The translations under genes and the position numbers were made by a program. Positions 24,808-35,386 of a stretch of DNA of 50,941 bases are shown one piece after another; position 1 is the stretch's first letter, and every line of letters begins with the position of its first letter. The notes under the pieces were generated by a model. It saw nothing but the letters and a program-made list of their open reading frames with translations, was not told where the DNA came from and did no database searches. The DNA comes from Tahibacter caeni (lineage in GTDB: Bacteria; Pseudomonadota; Gammaproteobacteria; Xanthomonadales; Rhodanobacteraceae), in contig NZ_JANFVR010000004.1 in NCBI RefSeq assembly GCF_024609805.1, forward strand, positions 1 through 50,941. Reading direction: 5' to 3'.

Positions 24808-24873
24808 CTCTGGATGCGTCTGCCTGCCGCGCTCCGGTCGCTCAGGCTGGTGAGATAGCGAGGTTGACAGATT

Positions 24874-25410
24874 GTGACCGAGGTGCTGCCGTTCGTGCTG
24901 TTGGGCGTGGTGATCGCCGTTGCGGCCGGGTTGGTCACTTGGCTGACGATGTTGTCCTTTCGAGCACCTCAAAATGCGGCCGCGCAAGCTGTTGCTGCGC
25001 GGCCGCCGGATAGGCTCGTCTACAAGGACGGAGAGTCAGCATTCAGGTACGCATGTGCGTACATGGATTGCACTGTGAGCGCAGGTGCAACACTCCCCGC
25101 GATCGTCGTAGACGCAAGGGTCTACGGTATGCCTCATCCGACGAAGCGGCTGGATTCCGGGAACCAACTCGTCATGCTCCGCATTCCATCAGGAAGCGGG
25201 GGCTTTGTCGTTCCAGCAGAGACTGCGGGGACAGCCGGGCCAACGTTGAAGCCCGGCGATCTCGTCGCGTGGCGGGTGATGGGCCACTCGGCCGAGATTG
25301 CTGCAGTCGGAGAAGAGAACTTCGGATGGATCGGCTTAGTGGTTGGCACGCTGCGGCCGGAATACGAGCTAGGGTCTGGATGGGTTGGCGGTATTCGATT
25401 CTTGCCATGA
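24874..25410 (+). CDS. Membrane-anchored protein paired with a nuclease-like gene
   Basis: 178 residues, GTG start. Residues about 4-28 form one transmembrane helix (FVLLGVVIAVAAGLVTW); the rest is a soluble, strand-rich domain that I do not recognise (GDLVAWRVMGHSAEIAAVGE near the end). The stop overlaps the start of the PD-(D/E)XK-like gene (ATGA), so the two are translated together. The pair lies at the cargo end, 0.17 kb from attR. A sensor-effector arrangement is possible but unproven. Confidence 0.65.
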   Translation: MTEVLPFVLLGVVIAVAAGLVTWLTMLSFRAPQNAAAQAVAARPPDRLVYKDGESAFRYACAYMDCTVSAGATLPAIVVDARVYGMPHPTKRLDSGNQLVMLRIPSGSGGFVVPAETAGTAGPTLKPGDLVAWRVMGHSAEIAAVGEENFGWIGLVVGTLRPEYELGSGWVGGIRFLP

Positions 25411-26339
25411 CCAACGCGAGCGCAGACCTAAGAAGCCAGCAACTGCAATACTGGAGAGACAGCATGCGCCGAACCATCAACCAGTTGTCCCAAGATTTCG
25501 ATGCCGCAATTGATTGGCTCGAACGACAGCGCGTTGCGCCGGGACATCGCTTTGAACGTTATCGGGAGATTCTCGACGTCGCACTCGCAACGCCTCCAGG
25601 TACAGATATCCCGATCGAGACGATCGAGTACTACGGTGCAATTTGCGAAATAGATCAGCTTTGCGATATTGCCGCTCTTCCGGACGCAGTGGTCGACTCG
25701 GCACAGGCGCGCCGAAAGCTGCGCACGATGGTGGATGGAGAGCCGTTCTACTTCGCTAACCAAGGACCGCAAGACCCGGGCCGAGACGCCGGTTTCGAGC
25801 TATCGACAGCGGCACGGTTTGCCACCGCGGGATTTGCCGTTCGCCTTGAGCATCCCGCAGACGTCAGCGTCAGAGACCTTGCTGGAACCGAGCTGCAGAT
25901 TGAGTGCAAGCGCCCTCGGGGGCCCAGAAACCTCGAACCGAACTTGGTCAGCGCCTATCGACAACTCGTTCGGACGAAAGCCGTGTTGCCCGAAAGTATC
26001 CCTATTGTCGCCATCGACTTGACGCTGATCGTCAACGCCGAGTTCCGGCCCATCGTCTACCCGTCCGAAAAGGTGGCTGGCGACCGATTCGACGCGGCGC
26101 TGTATCGCTTCGAGGTCGACCACGGCGAAGCATTTGCGAACGCCGATTACCATGGCGATGGAGAAGGACGGATTGCCGCGCGCTTGTACAGCTTCTCCGG
26201 AATGTTCCACATTGGCGACGATCCGCCTGCCGTCGGCACGCTCGTGAGGCTCGGTATGACTGAGGCTCAGCAGCGGACAGAGACGGGAGCTAGGGTCGCA
26301 GGGCTGTTCCGTCGACTGCATGGATTCGATCAGCCCTAG
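25407..26339 (+). CDS. PD-(D/E)XK nuclease-like protein
   Basis: 310 residues. A helical N-terminal half (1-115) precedes a core resembling restriction-endonuclease folds: E131 in a helix (FELSTAARFATAGFAVRL), D152 in DVSVRDL and E166-C-K168 in LQIECKRPRG, matching the E...D...ExK layout. The family is not recognised beyond that. It is the last gene before attR and is coupled to the membrane protein upstream. Its composition is more A/T-rich than the chromosome. A DNA-degrading defence effector is a reasonable inference. Confidence 0.6.
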   Translation: MTNASADLRSQQLQYWRDSMRRTINQLSQDFDAAIDWLERQRVAPGHRFERYREILDVALATPPGTDIPIETIEYYGAICEIDQLCDIAALPDAVVDSAQARRKLRTMVDGEPFYFANQGPQDPGRDAGFELSTAARFATAGFAVRLEHPADVSVRDLAGTELQIECKRPRGPRNLEPNLVSAYRQLVRTKAVLPESIPIVAIDLTLIVNAEFRPIVYPSEKVAGDRFDAALYRFEVDHGEAFANADYHGDGEGRIAARLYSFSGMFHIGDDPPAVGTLVRLGMTEAQQRTETGARVAGLFRRLHGFDQP

Positions 26340-26363
26340 ATGAAATGTGTATACAAATTCCGC

Positions 26364-26380
26364 GTGTAATTCTCGTGCAA
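26364..26380. promoter_or_regulatory. Candidate integrase arm-type site, right
   Basis: GTGTAATTCTCGTGCAA, 127 bases inside attR, is the counterpart of 6286-6302. The hairpin GGCGGA-AAAA-TCCGCC at 26385-26400 lies beside it. Confidence 0.55.
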
Positions 26381-26507
26381 TCTTGGCGGAAAAATCCGCC
26401 AGTTTCGGGCAGCTCCATGCAACAGATTGAACCACAGATTCGCGTCTAAGTTCGCGAATCTGCTAGGTAATGCAACGGAATGCATGCACCCGAATAGACC
26501 AGATGGC

Positions 26508-26548
26508 GGATTATGAGTCCTCTGCTCTAACCGTTGAGCTATAGGCCC
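26508..26548. repeat. attR core, 41-bp direct repeat
   Basis: Perfect copy of 6212-6252, the 5' half of tRNA-Ile(CAU). Beyond it lies chromosomal sequence that was originally upstream of the tRNA gene. Confidence 0.93.
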
Positions 26549-27147
26549 TGGAGCGGCGCGCCGGTGCAAGTGCTCCGTGCTCGACGCGGCGGCGATGCAG
26601 CACCGCGGCGGAGCGTCGTGCGAGCAGGCTCGGGCGGACGGGCTCTGCCGGGAGTGGGATTGTAGCGGACTGGCCGCGGGCTGGGCACCGGGGCCGGAAT
26701 CGGCGGACTGACCGCCGGATATGCCACCGGTGGCACGCAGTCACGTTGCAGCGCGCCCGCCTGTCGCACAGGGTTCATGGTCGCGGAACGATCGTCATCG
26801 GCGCAACGACGAAGCAGCGGCGCATCCCTACCCTCCTCATGCGACGCGGGCAACAGACCCGGCGCTGCCCGCGCAGCGGTGGAACTGGCGATAAACCACA
26901 CGAGACACGCGTGCATCCAACGACGCGACCGACAGTGGCGGGCTTAGCGCCGTCGCGGTCACCGCTGCATTTGCCGCGTGCCGCCGCGCAGGTTTCACGC
27001 CTGTGAAAACAGCGTGGAGAAACTATCGAACCTAAACATTTCTTCATGCTCGTGCATCGGTGCTCCGGACTATCGTCACATGCGGTGTGACGCAAATTGC
27101 GGCCACCATGGGCAATGCATGCAGTCAGGACAAACGGGGAGCAGCGA
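26549..27147. other. Intergenic with the orphaned tRNA promoter region
   Basis: No gene recognised in 599 bases. On the minus strand TACAAT (26664-26659) is a good -10 element about 110 bases upstream of the tRNA fragment; no strong -35 was found. This is the likely native tRNA-Ile promoter, now transcribing only the 41-base 5' fragment. Confidence 0.5.
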
Positions 27148-27537
27148 GTGCAGCGATGGCACGGACGCATCGGTGACGCGACGGCCGGCGACGGAGCGGT
27201 GCTTCGCTATCGCGTGCACCTGCGCGGCACGCCGCTGGACGAGCTCGATGCCGCCGCCGTGCACGCGCGACTCGGCGCGCCGGCGTGGGCGCTCGAGCGC
27301 GTGACGTCGATCGTCGTCTACGGCCTGTGGCCCGGCGACGGCCAGCTCTGGGCACCGGATCCGCGTGCGCGCGTGTACGCGCTCGACGCGCCGCCGGTCA
27401 CGTTCGACGGTTCGCCGCCGCACTGCGCCCTCGGCGTCGAGACGACATTGGCGCGCGACGCACTCGCGCAGCGTCTGCATCAGGCCTTCGCGCGCGACCG
27501 CCTCGTCAAGATCGAGGTCGACGACGAGTTGCCTTGA
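27148..27537 (+). CDS. Hypothetical protein, 129 aa
   Basis: The GTG at 27148 has GGGGAG 8 bases upstream; earlier in-frame starts at 27097 and 27115 lack one. The protein is alpha/beta, with VTSIVVYGLWPGDGQLWAPD in the middle and a C-terminal helix ending KIEVDDELP. No family was recognised, but codon use matches real genes of the region. Confidence 0.6.
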   Translation: MQRWHGRIGDATAGDGAVLRYRVHLRGTPLDELDAAAVHARLGAPAWALERVTSIVVYGLWPGDGQLWAPDPRARVYALDAPPVTFDGSPPHCALGVETTLARDALAQRLHQAFARDRLVKIEVDDELP

Positions 27538-27729
27538 GGTCGAGTTACAGGTGGCGCCGGTCGAAGCGTCCGTACGGAGTCGCGCGGCCTTTGCCGGCGC
27601 CGGTCGAATAGGCGCGTCCGCAACGGCGCGCAACGATGGCGCCGCGGCCGCGCGGAGCTCGTCGATGCGATCGACTTCCGTTCGGACTTGGATTCCCGTG
27701 CCCGAGCCCGCCCCGCGTTCTGCACGAGC

Positions 27730-28650
27730 TCAGTCGCCCGACAGTGCACGACCCGGTTCGGCGCCGGTCGCGCTGCCGAGGCGCTCGGCGAGCGCATAGG
27801 CGTCGAACGGCGCACGCACTTTGACGTCGTTGTCGAAGAAGCAGTAGATGTCGCGCGGCCGCTTCGCCGCCGCCGTGCGCGTGATGCGGCGAGCACCCTT
27901 CGGCTGCGAGCCGAGGCGCCAGGCGCGGATGCGCCGCGCCCAGGCGTCGAGCGCGGCAGCGTCGTAGCCGCTGACGTAGAGCTCGCGGTCGCCATGCAGG
28001 CGCAGGTAGACGAAGTCGGCGGTGGTTTCCTCGATCAGCGGCCAGCGGCCGGCCGTGTCGGCGACGACCAGCGCGACGTTGTGCGCACGAAGCTGCTCGA
28101 CGAATTCGGCCTCGCAGAAACTCGGGTGGCGGATCTCGACCGCATGGCGCAGCGGCGCGTCGTCGAGGCGCGGCAACGCGGTGCGGCCGCGCATCCGTCC
28201 GGTATCGCGGCGACGTCCGAGCGCGAGCGCCTGCCGCGCGGTCCGCGGCAGAAGCGCGAGGAAATCGGCGAAGCGCTGCGGGTCATAGCGCAGGCTCGGC
28301 GGGAATTGCCAGAGTATCGGTCCGAGCCGCTCGCGCAGCGCGAGCACGCCGGAAGCAAAGAAATTGGCCAGCGGCGTTTCGATGTCGCGCAGCCGCAGCA
28401 CATGCGTGACGTAGCGCGGCGCCTTGACGGTGAAGACGAAGTCGTCCGGCGTCTGCTGCCGCCAGTCGCGAAAGCTCTGCGGCCGCTGCAGGCTGTAGAA
28501 CGTGCCGTTGATCTCGATCGCGGAGAACGTGCGCGAGGCGTATTCCAGTTCGCGCCGCTGGGCCAGGCCGCGCGGATAGAATACGCCGCGCCAGGGCGCA
28601 TAGCGCCAGCCCGAGATGCCGATGTAGGTGCGGCCGCTGCGTGGCTTCAT
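27730..28650 (-). CDS. DUF72 (YecE-like) protein
   Basis: 306 residues. It begins TYIGISGWRYAPWRGVFYP, the hallmark of the TIM-barrel DUF72 family, and continues with INGTFYSLQRPQSFRDW, FVFTVKAPRYVTH, ILWQFPPSLRYD, DFVYLRLHG and CFFDNDVK at the end. The ATG at 28650 matches the family N-terminus although no strong ribosome-binding site is seen. Molecular function is unestablished. It diverges from the acyltransferase gene with 121 bases between starts. Confidence 0.93.
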   Translation of the reverse strand: MKPRSGRTYIGISGWRYAPWRGVFYPRGLAQRRELEYASRTFSAIEINGTFYSLQRPQSFRDWRQQTPDDFVFTVKAPRYVTHVLRLRDIETPLANFFASGVLALRERLGPILWQFPPSLRYDPQRFADFLALLPRTARQALALGRRRDTGRMRGRTALPRLDDAPLRHAVEIRHPSFCEAEFVEQLRAHNVALVVADTAGRWPLIEETTADFVYLRLHGDRELYVSGYDAAALDAWARRIRAWRLGSQPKGARRITRTAAAKRPRDIYCFFDNDVKVRAPFDAYALAERLGSATGAEPGRALSGD

Positions 28651-28771
28651 GGGGATGGCGTTGCATGTGCCGTGCCGGCTACGACGGCACGGGCCGCGGC
28701 GGAGCGGTTTCAGGTGCCGCGGCCGGACGGCCGCAGGCCAGCCGAGGTCGGCAAACCAGGGGGAAGGACGG

Positions 28772-29500
28772 ATGGCTTTTTCACGCTGGGGCTGGGCGGC
28801 GTTCAACGCGCTGCAGCTCGTGTTCACGCTGCTGTGGACGGCGGGCTGGATCACGCTCGCGCTGCTGGTGCTGCTGGTCACGCGCCGCCGGCGCCTGCCG
28901 TTGCGCATGGCCGCGCGCTGCTGGGCGCCGGGACTGCTGCGCGGCTCGGGTGCGCGGCTGGTCGTGCGCGGGCTCGAGCGCGTGGACTGGAGCCGCCCGC
29001 ACGTGCTCGTCGCGAACCACCAGTCCATGATCGACATCTGCGCGCTGTTTCATGCCGTGCCGGTGCCGCTGCAGTTCCTGCTCAAGCAGGAGCTGTCCAA
29101 GGTGCCGTTCGTCGGCGCCTATGCACGCGCGATGGGCATGATCTTCGTCGAGCGCGGCAGCGCGCGCGAGGCGACGCGGCGCATGCAAGAGGCGGCGGCG
29201 CTCGTGAAGGCCGGCGCCACGCTCTGCGTGTTCCCCGAAGGCACGCGCAGCCGCGACGGCGAGGTGCTGCCGTTCAAGAGCGGCGCGTTCCAGGTCGCGC
29301 TCGATGCGGGCGCCGATGTGGTGCCCGTCGCGATCGAAGGCTCGGGCAAGGTGCTGAGCCTGTCCGGATTGTTCCGCGTGCGTCCCGGCACGATCACCGT
29401 GAGCTTCGGCACGCCGCTGCGCGGCGTGGACATCGACCGCCAGACGCTCGCGCAGCAGGCGCGCGACAGCGTGATTGCGATGAAACGCGAAGCGGCCTGA
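28772..29500 (+). CDS. plsC: 1-acyl-sn-glycerol-3-phosphate acyltransferase (PlsC family)
   Basis: 242 residues with GGGGGAAGGA before the ATG. A hydrophobic N-terminal anchor (about 8-38) precedes the acyltransferase domain, with NHQSMID (the HX4D catalytic box) and FPEGTRS (phosphate-binding box), then VPVAIEGSG. It transfers an acyl chain to lysophosphatidic acid at the inner membrane. It ends before the bidirectional terminator shared with rpoD. Confidence 0.9.
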   Translation: MAFSRWGWAAFNALQLVFTLLWTAGWITLALLVLLVTRRRRLPLRMAARCWAPGLLRGSGARLVVRGLERVDWSRPHVLVANHQSMIDICALFHAVPVPLQFLLKQELSKVPFVGAYARAMGMIFVERGSAREATRRMQEAAALVKAGATLCVFPEGTRSRDGEVLPFKSGAFQVALDAGADVVPVAIEGSGKVLSLSGLFRVRPGTITVSFGTPLRGVDIDRQTLAQQARDSVIAMKREAA

Positions 29501-29562
29501 GACGGGGCGGAACCGGTACGCCGCGCTTCGCTCTTACGATTCCCCATTCCCGGTTCCCGACA

Positions 29563-29592
29563 GAAAAAAGCCCGCTTGCGCGGGCTTTTTTC
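29563..29592. terminator. Bidirectional Rho-independent terminator
   Basis: A-rich arm plus GCCCGC, TTGC loop, GCGGGC and a T-run; it works both ways, ending the plsC-like gene and the convergent rpoD. Confidence 0.9.
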
Positions 29593-29599
29593 GTCAGCG

Positions 29600-31468
<1,869 letters not shown>

Positions 31469-31571
31469 GGGGGCTCGGCTGGGGGCAAGACTTGAGATTA
31501 TAGGCAGCCTGTCAAGGGCGCCCCGGGCGGGGAACCTGGCCAGGCATAGCGAGTTCTGGCGGGTCGGGCCG

Positions 31572-32012
31572 TCAACGGACCTCGAGGCGGAACGTGACTG
31601 GACCGTCGTTCACCAGATGGACCTGCATATGGGCGCCGAAACGCCCGGTTTCCACTCCCGGATGGGCGCCGCGCGCCAGTTCGACCAGGCGGTTGAACCA
31701 GCGTTCGGCTTCGGCCGGGGCCGCGGCCGTCGTGAAGCTCGGCCGCATTCCCGAATCCGTGTCGGCCGCCAGGGTGAACTGCGACACCAGCAGCAGACCG
31801 CCGCCGGTATCGGCGAGCGAGCGGTTCATGCGTCCGGCGTCGTCGCCGAACACGCGGTAGCCGAGCAGGCGCTGCAGCATCCGCGCGGTCTGCGCCTCGC
31901 CGTCGCCGGGCTGCACCGCGACGAGCGCGAGCAGCCCCGGACCGATCGCGCCGACCGTCGCGCCGTCCACGTCCACGCGCGCGGTGCTGACCCGCTGGAT
32001 CAGGGCGATCAT
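31572..32012 (-). CDS. dtd: D-aminoacyl-tRNA deacylase
   Basis: 146 residues, the normal family size, starting [17 protein letters not shown]. The active-site segment SQFTLAADT and the C-terminal [18 protein letters not shown] (the NxGPVT motif) are present. The enzyme hydrolyses D-amino acids and glycine from mischarged tRNA. It is followed by rpoD in the same direction, 103 bases away, and diverges from the lipid A acyltransferase gene. Confidence 0.95.
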   Translation of the reverse strand: MIALIQRVSTARVDVDGATVGAIGPGLLALVAVQPGDGEAQTARMLQRLLGYRVFGDDAGRMNRSLADTGGGLLLVSQFTLAADTDSGMRPSFTTAAAPAEAERWFNRLVELARGAHPGVETGRFGAHMQVHLVNDGPVTFRLEVR

Positions 32013-32095
32013 CGGCTTCCTCGGGTTTCGGGGGGACGCGATGGTGCGCAAGCATGGCCAGCGGGTCAATCCGGCCGTTACCATCCGCGGTTCGC

Positions 32096-32995
32096 ATGCG
32101 CCTGCCTCTCGCCATCCTGTATTTCCTGCTCCGCCTGGTCGGACGCCTGCCGCTGCGCGCGCTGCACGGGCTGGGCGCGCTGCTCGGCAGCCTGTTCTGG
32201 TGGTCGGGCAGCCAGCTGCGCCATCACACCGAAGTGAATCTCCGGTTGATACATACGCAATACGGAGAAAAGGAACGTCAGCAGACCGCCAAGCGAACGC
32301 TGCGCGAAACCGGCAAGTCGTTCACCGAGATCGCGAAGATCTGGGGCGGCGGTCCGGAGCGGGCGCTGGCGCTGGTCCGCGAGGTCGACGGCGAGGCGCT
32401 GTTCGCGGCCGCGCTGGCCTCCGGACGCGGCCTGATCGTCGCCGCGCCGCACCTGGGCTGCTGGGAGCTGCTGAATTTCTGGCTCTGCAGCCGCACCGCG
32501 CTCGCGATCGTCTACCGCCCGCCGCGCCATGCGGCGCTGGAACCGCTGCTGCTCAAGGCCCGCGGCGCACTCAACCCGGAACAGATCCGCGCCGAAGGCG
32601 CCGGCGTGCGCGCGCTGTACAAGCGCCTGCAGGTCGGCGGAGTCGTCGGCATCCTGCCGGACCAGCAGCCCAAGCAGGGCGAAGGCGAGTTCGCGCCGTT
32701 CTTCGGCGTGCCGGCGCTGACCATGGTGCTGGTGTCGCGGCTGGCCCAGCGCACGGGTGCGACCGTGCTGTTCGCGTTCGCCGAACGCCTGCCCGGGGGC
32801 CGCGGCTTCCGCGTGCGCTTCCGCGCGGCGCCACCGGACATCGCCTCCGAAGACCTGCCGCGCGCCGTCGCGGCACTGAACCAGGGCGTCGAGGACTGCG
32901 TGCGCCTGGCCTTCGAGCAGTATCAGTGGCATTACAAGCGCTTCCAGTACCGGCCGGATCCGGATGAACCGAATCCTTATTGGAAGCCGAGGTAA
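32096..32995 (+). CDS. Lipid A lauroyl-type acyltransferase (LpxL/HtrB family)
   Basis: 299 residues. An N-terminal membrane helix ([18 protein letters not shown]) precedes the catalytic HX4E box in [11 protein letters not shown] and a typical [19 protein letters not shown] segment, with [10 protein letters not shown] at the end. The family adds a secondary acyl chain to Kdo-lipid A on the inner face of the inner membrane. The start at 32096 gives the family N-terminus; an earlier in-frame codon at 32054 adds a non-conserved leader. Confidence 0.92.
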   Translation: MRLPLAILYFLLRLVGRLPLRALHGLGALLGSLFWWSGSQLRHHTEVNLRLIHTQYGEKERQQTAKRTLRETGKSFTEIAKIWGGGPERALALVREVDGEALFAAALASGRGLIVAAPHLGCWELLNFWLCSRTALAIVYRPPRHAALEPLLLKARGALNPEQIRAEGAGVRALYKRLQVGGVVGILPDQQPKQGEGEFAPFFGVPALTMVLVSRLAQRTGATVLFAFAERLPGGRGFRVRFRAAPPDIASEDLPRAVAALNQGVEDCVRLAFEQYQWHYKRFQYRPDPDEPNPYWKPR

Positions 32996-33065
32996 ACGTC
33001 CGCGCCATCGCTTCTGTGCCGTGCTGCTCGTCTCCACAACCCCGCCAAACGCGTTCGCGTTTGGC

Positions 33066-33086
33066 CGCCCCCTTTACTAAAGGGGG
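33066..33086. repeat. Near-perfect palindrome GCCCCCTTTA/TAAAGGGGGC
   Basis: A 10-bp inverted repeat with a single central base lies in the 254-bp gap after the acyltransferase gene. It resembles short intergenic palindromes of other high-GC gammaproteobacteria; no second copy was seen in this window. Confidence 0.5.
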
Positions 33087-33249
33087 CTCAACAGCCGCAG
33101 CAGAGTCGCATAGCCATGACCGGCTGACGACGGTGATCGGCATCGCCCGCCCTACCCCCTGAACGCGGGGTACGGAACCACGTCACAGATTTCTACCATT
33201 CCTCCACACCGCGGCCCGCAGACGGCGCCGTGCGTACCGGGGGAATCCG

Positions 33250-33711
33250 ATGGTTCTGCAACCTGCACTGCCGCTGCGGCGACGGGCGCGCTTCGCATCG
33301 CGCCGGTTCTGGCGCAGCCTCGCCGTCGCGCTCGCGCTGGTCGCGCTGATCCTGGCCGCTTACGCGCTGCTGCGAACCGGACAAAGCACGACCAACGAAG
33401 CGACCGTCGGCGCGGCCACGCGCTTCGACTATGTCGCGGTCTTTCCGCCGGGCACGACGGCGGCCGCTGTGGAGGCCTGGCGCCAGCGCGTGCTGCGCGT
33501 GCACGAGAGCGGCTGTTTCCGCGGCAATCCCTGCATCGCGCGCAGCCTGCGCGGCGCCGAGCTCGGCCCGGCGCGCCAGTTCGCGATCGGCTTCGATTTC
33601 ATGCGCGAGGCGCCGCCGAACGAACACGCCGCCGTGCTCGCGGCGGCCCAGCAAAGCCTGCCCGGCGTACGCCTGGCTGCCGGCAGCAGCCTGCGGCAGG
33701 CCGTCGAATGA
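33250..33711 (+). CDS. Hypothetical single-pass membrane protein
   Basis: 153 residues. A basic N-terminus is followed by one transmembrane helix (about 23-43, SLAVALALVALILAAYALL) and a ~100-residue, presumably periplasmic domain with two cysteines (GCFRGNPC) that could form a disulfide. No family was recognised. It lies just ahead of the IPTL-CTERM-like protein gene and may share its transcript. Confidence 0.65.
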   Translation: MVLQPALPLRRRARFASRRFWRSLAVALALVALILAAYALLRTGQSTTNEATVGAATRFDYVAVFPPGTTAAAVEAWRQRVLRVHESGCFRGNPCIARSLRGAELGPARQFAIGFDFMREAPPNEHAAVLAAAQQSLPGVRLAAGSSLRQAVE

Positions 33712-33758
33712 ATTCCCTCCGCGCCGCCCCGGCGGCCCTACCGCAACCTGGAGTCCTC

Positions 33759-34577
33759 ATGCGCCACCGTATCCGCCTGATCGCCGCCGTCTCCCTGCTG
33801 GCCTGCGCCGGCGCCAGCCACGCCATCTTCGTCAACGGCGGTTTCGAGCAGAACAGCCTCGCCGGCTGGACCGTCGGCGGCGGCAGCAACCCCGGCCTCG
33901 CCGGCACGCCGCCGTTCACCGGCGCAAGCGTGCAGATCACGCCGGGCGCGGCCGGTCCGGCCAGCGTCGTCGGCGCCGGCGCCGATCCGCGCGCGCCGGG
34001 CATCACCCTGCCGCGCGTCGGCCAGTACACGGCCAAGATCAACGACGAGGCCACGGGCGCGCGCCTGACCACCTTGCGCCAGGTCGACACCGTGACCGCG
34101 GCCGACGTGGATCCGGCCGACAGCCTGCCGCACCTGCGCTTCTCGTTCGCGCCGGTGCTCGACGACCCGGCGCATGCGCCGAACGAACAGCCGTACTTCT
34201 ACGTCGTCGTGCGCAACGTCGCCGACAACAGCGTGCTGTTCGAGCAGTTCGCCTATTCGGGCCAGCCCGGCGTGACCTTCCAGCAGGGTACGGGCACCTG
34301 GAAGTACCTGCCGTTCCAGAACGTGGACGCGGTACTGCCGGCCTCGGCCGTCGGCCAGCAGATCGAACTGACAGTGATCGGCGCCGACTGCTCGCTGAGC
34401 GGACACGCGGGCTATGTCTACGTCGACGGCTTCGGCTCGGCCCAGGTCGGCGGCGGCACCGGCGGCGGCGTGCCGGTCGCGCAGGTCCCGGTGCCGGCGC
34501 TCGATCGTCTGGGCATGCTGCTGATGGCCGCGCTGCTAGCCGCGACCGGCCTGCTGGCCTGGCGCCGCGGCAGCTGA
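33759..34577 (+). CDS. Secreted protein with an IPTL-CTERM-like sorting tail
   Basis: 272 residues. Signal peptide: LIAAVSLLACAGASHA. The mature part opens FVNGGFEQNSLAGWTVGGG, the galactose-binding-like opening seen in many exported sorting-signal proteins. The C-terminus has VPALDRLGML, a hydrophobic helix and WRRGS, the layout of IPTL-/PEP-CTERM sorting signals processed by archaeosortase/exosortase-type enzymes. CTGGAG lies upstream of this ATG, so the in-frame codon at 33708 is unlikely. Surface or exopolymer association is inferred from the tail. Confidence 0.75.
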   Translation: MRHRIRLIAAVSLLACAGASHAIFVNGGFEQNSLAGWTVGGGSNPGLAGTPPFTGASVQITPGAAGPASVVGAGADPRAPGITLPRVGQYTAKINDEATGARLTTLRQVDTVTAADVDPADSLPHLRFSFAPVLDDPAHAPNEQPYFYVVVRNVADNSVLFEQFAYSGQPGVTFQQGTGTWKYLPFQNVDAVLPASAVGQQIELTVIGADCSLSGHAGYVYVDGFGSAQVGGGTGGGVPVAQVPVPALDRLGMLLMAALLAATGLLAWRRGS

Positions 34578-34616
34578 CGATTGGCCGGTAGAACCGGATA
34601 GCGACAACAGTCTCGC

Positions 34617-34647
34617 GACCGGATGCCTGAAGCACAGACATCCGGTC
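34617..34647. other. Inverted repeat between convergent genes
   Basis: GACCGGATG (34617-34625) and CATCCGGTC (34639-34647) pair perfectly across 13 bases in the gap between the IPTL-CTERM-like gene and the response regulator gene. No T-run follows, so a terminator role is weakly supported. Confidence 0.45.
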
Positions 34648-34733
34648 GTGCATGGCAGGAACGGCAGGCGTGATACAGCATCGCCGGTGCGCCCGATGCC
34701 GCGCCGGCAGATGCAGTCCGCCGACCGGGACGC

Positions 34734-35381
34734 TCAGCGGGTCCCGACGAGCCCGCGCCGCGTCGCCTCGAGCGCGGCCTCGGCGCGCGAGTTCACGCTG
34801 AGCTTGCGATAGATGGCCTTCAGATAACCGGCCACGGTATGCCGCGACAGGTCGAGCATGCCGGCGACCTCGGCCACCGTGAGTCCCTTGGCGACGAGCC
34901 GCAGCACGTCGGTCTCGCGCGCGGTCAGCGCTTCGTCGGCCGCGACGGCCGGCTCCGGCTCCGGCTTGAAATGGCGCAGCAGGCGCCGCGCGATCGACGG
35001 CGACAGCGGCGGCTGGCCTGCGGCGATGCCGCGCAGCATGTCGGCCAGCGCTTCGGGGGTCTGATCCTTGAGCACGTAGCCGTCGGCGCCGGCGCGCAGC
35101 GCCGGAAACAGGTGCGCGTCGTCGTCGAACACGGTCGCGACGATGCACAGCACGGGATCCGGCTGCGCGCGCAGCGCCTCAATCAGACGCAGACCGCTGC
35201 CGTCGGGCAGTCCCAGGTCGATCAGCGCGAGCGGCGGCGGCGGCGCGATCTGCGCGAACGCTTCGGCCAGGGTCGCGGCCTGCTGCACGACGATGCCCGG
35301 AAACGCGAGCGCCAGCGCGCGCGTCAGCCAGTCGCGGCTGCCGGCGAGGTCGTCCACGACCAGGGCGCTGTGCGGATCCAT
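34734..35381 (-). CDS. NarL/FixJ-family response regulator
   Basis: 215 residues. The receiver domain has the acidic pair in LVVDD and the phosphorylated Asp in ALIDLGLPDG; the C-terminal LuxR-type helix-turn-helix reads LTARETDVLRLVAKGLTVAE with SRHTVAGYLKAIYRKLSV. It lies 5 bases downstream of the histidine kinase gene and is its obvious partner. Targets are unknown. Confidence 0.93.
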   Translation of the reverse strand: MDPHSALVVDDLAGSRDWLTRALALAFPGIVVQQAATLAEAFAQIAPPPPLALIDLGLPDGSGLRLIEALRAQPDPVLCIVATVFDDDAHLFPALRAGADGYVLKDQTPEALADMLRGIAAGQPPLSPSIARRLLRHFKPEPEPAVAADEALTARETDVLRLVAKGLTVAEVAGMLDLSRHTVAGYLKAIYRKLSVNSRAEAALEATRRGLVGTR

Positions 35382-35386
35382 GCGGG

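Larger units (their letters stand above)
6212..26548. mobile_element. Integrated phage-related element (satellite-like or defective prophage), 20.3 kb
   Basis: The element is delimited by a perfect 41-bp direct repeat from tRNA-Ile(CAU), with a tyrosine integrase right next to attL. Inside are an integrase/control end, a small-gene early operon, an O-like initiator with iterons plus a DnaC-like loader, a four-gene structural set (gpW, portal, gpZ-like, tape measure) and a cargo end. Large terminase, capsid, protease, major tail and lysis genes were not recognised. Cargo genes at 7.4-8.0, 22.3-23.6 and 24.9-26.3 kb are visibly richer in A/T than the flanking chromosome. Gene junctions are mostly 1-8 base overlaps or gaps, which argues for a maintained rather than decaying element. 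Confidence 0.9.
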
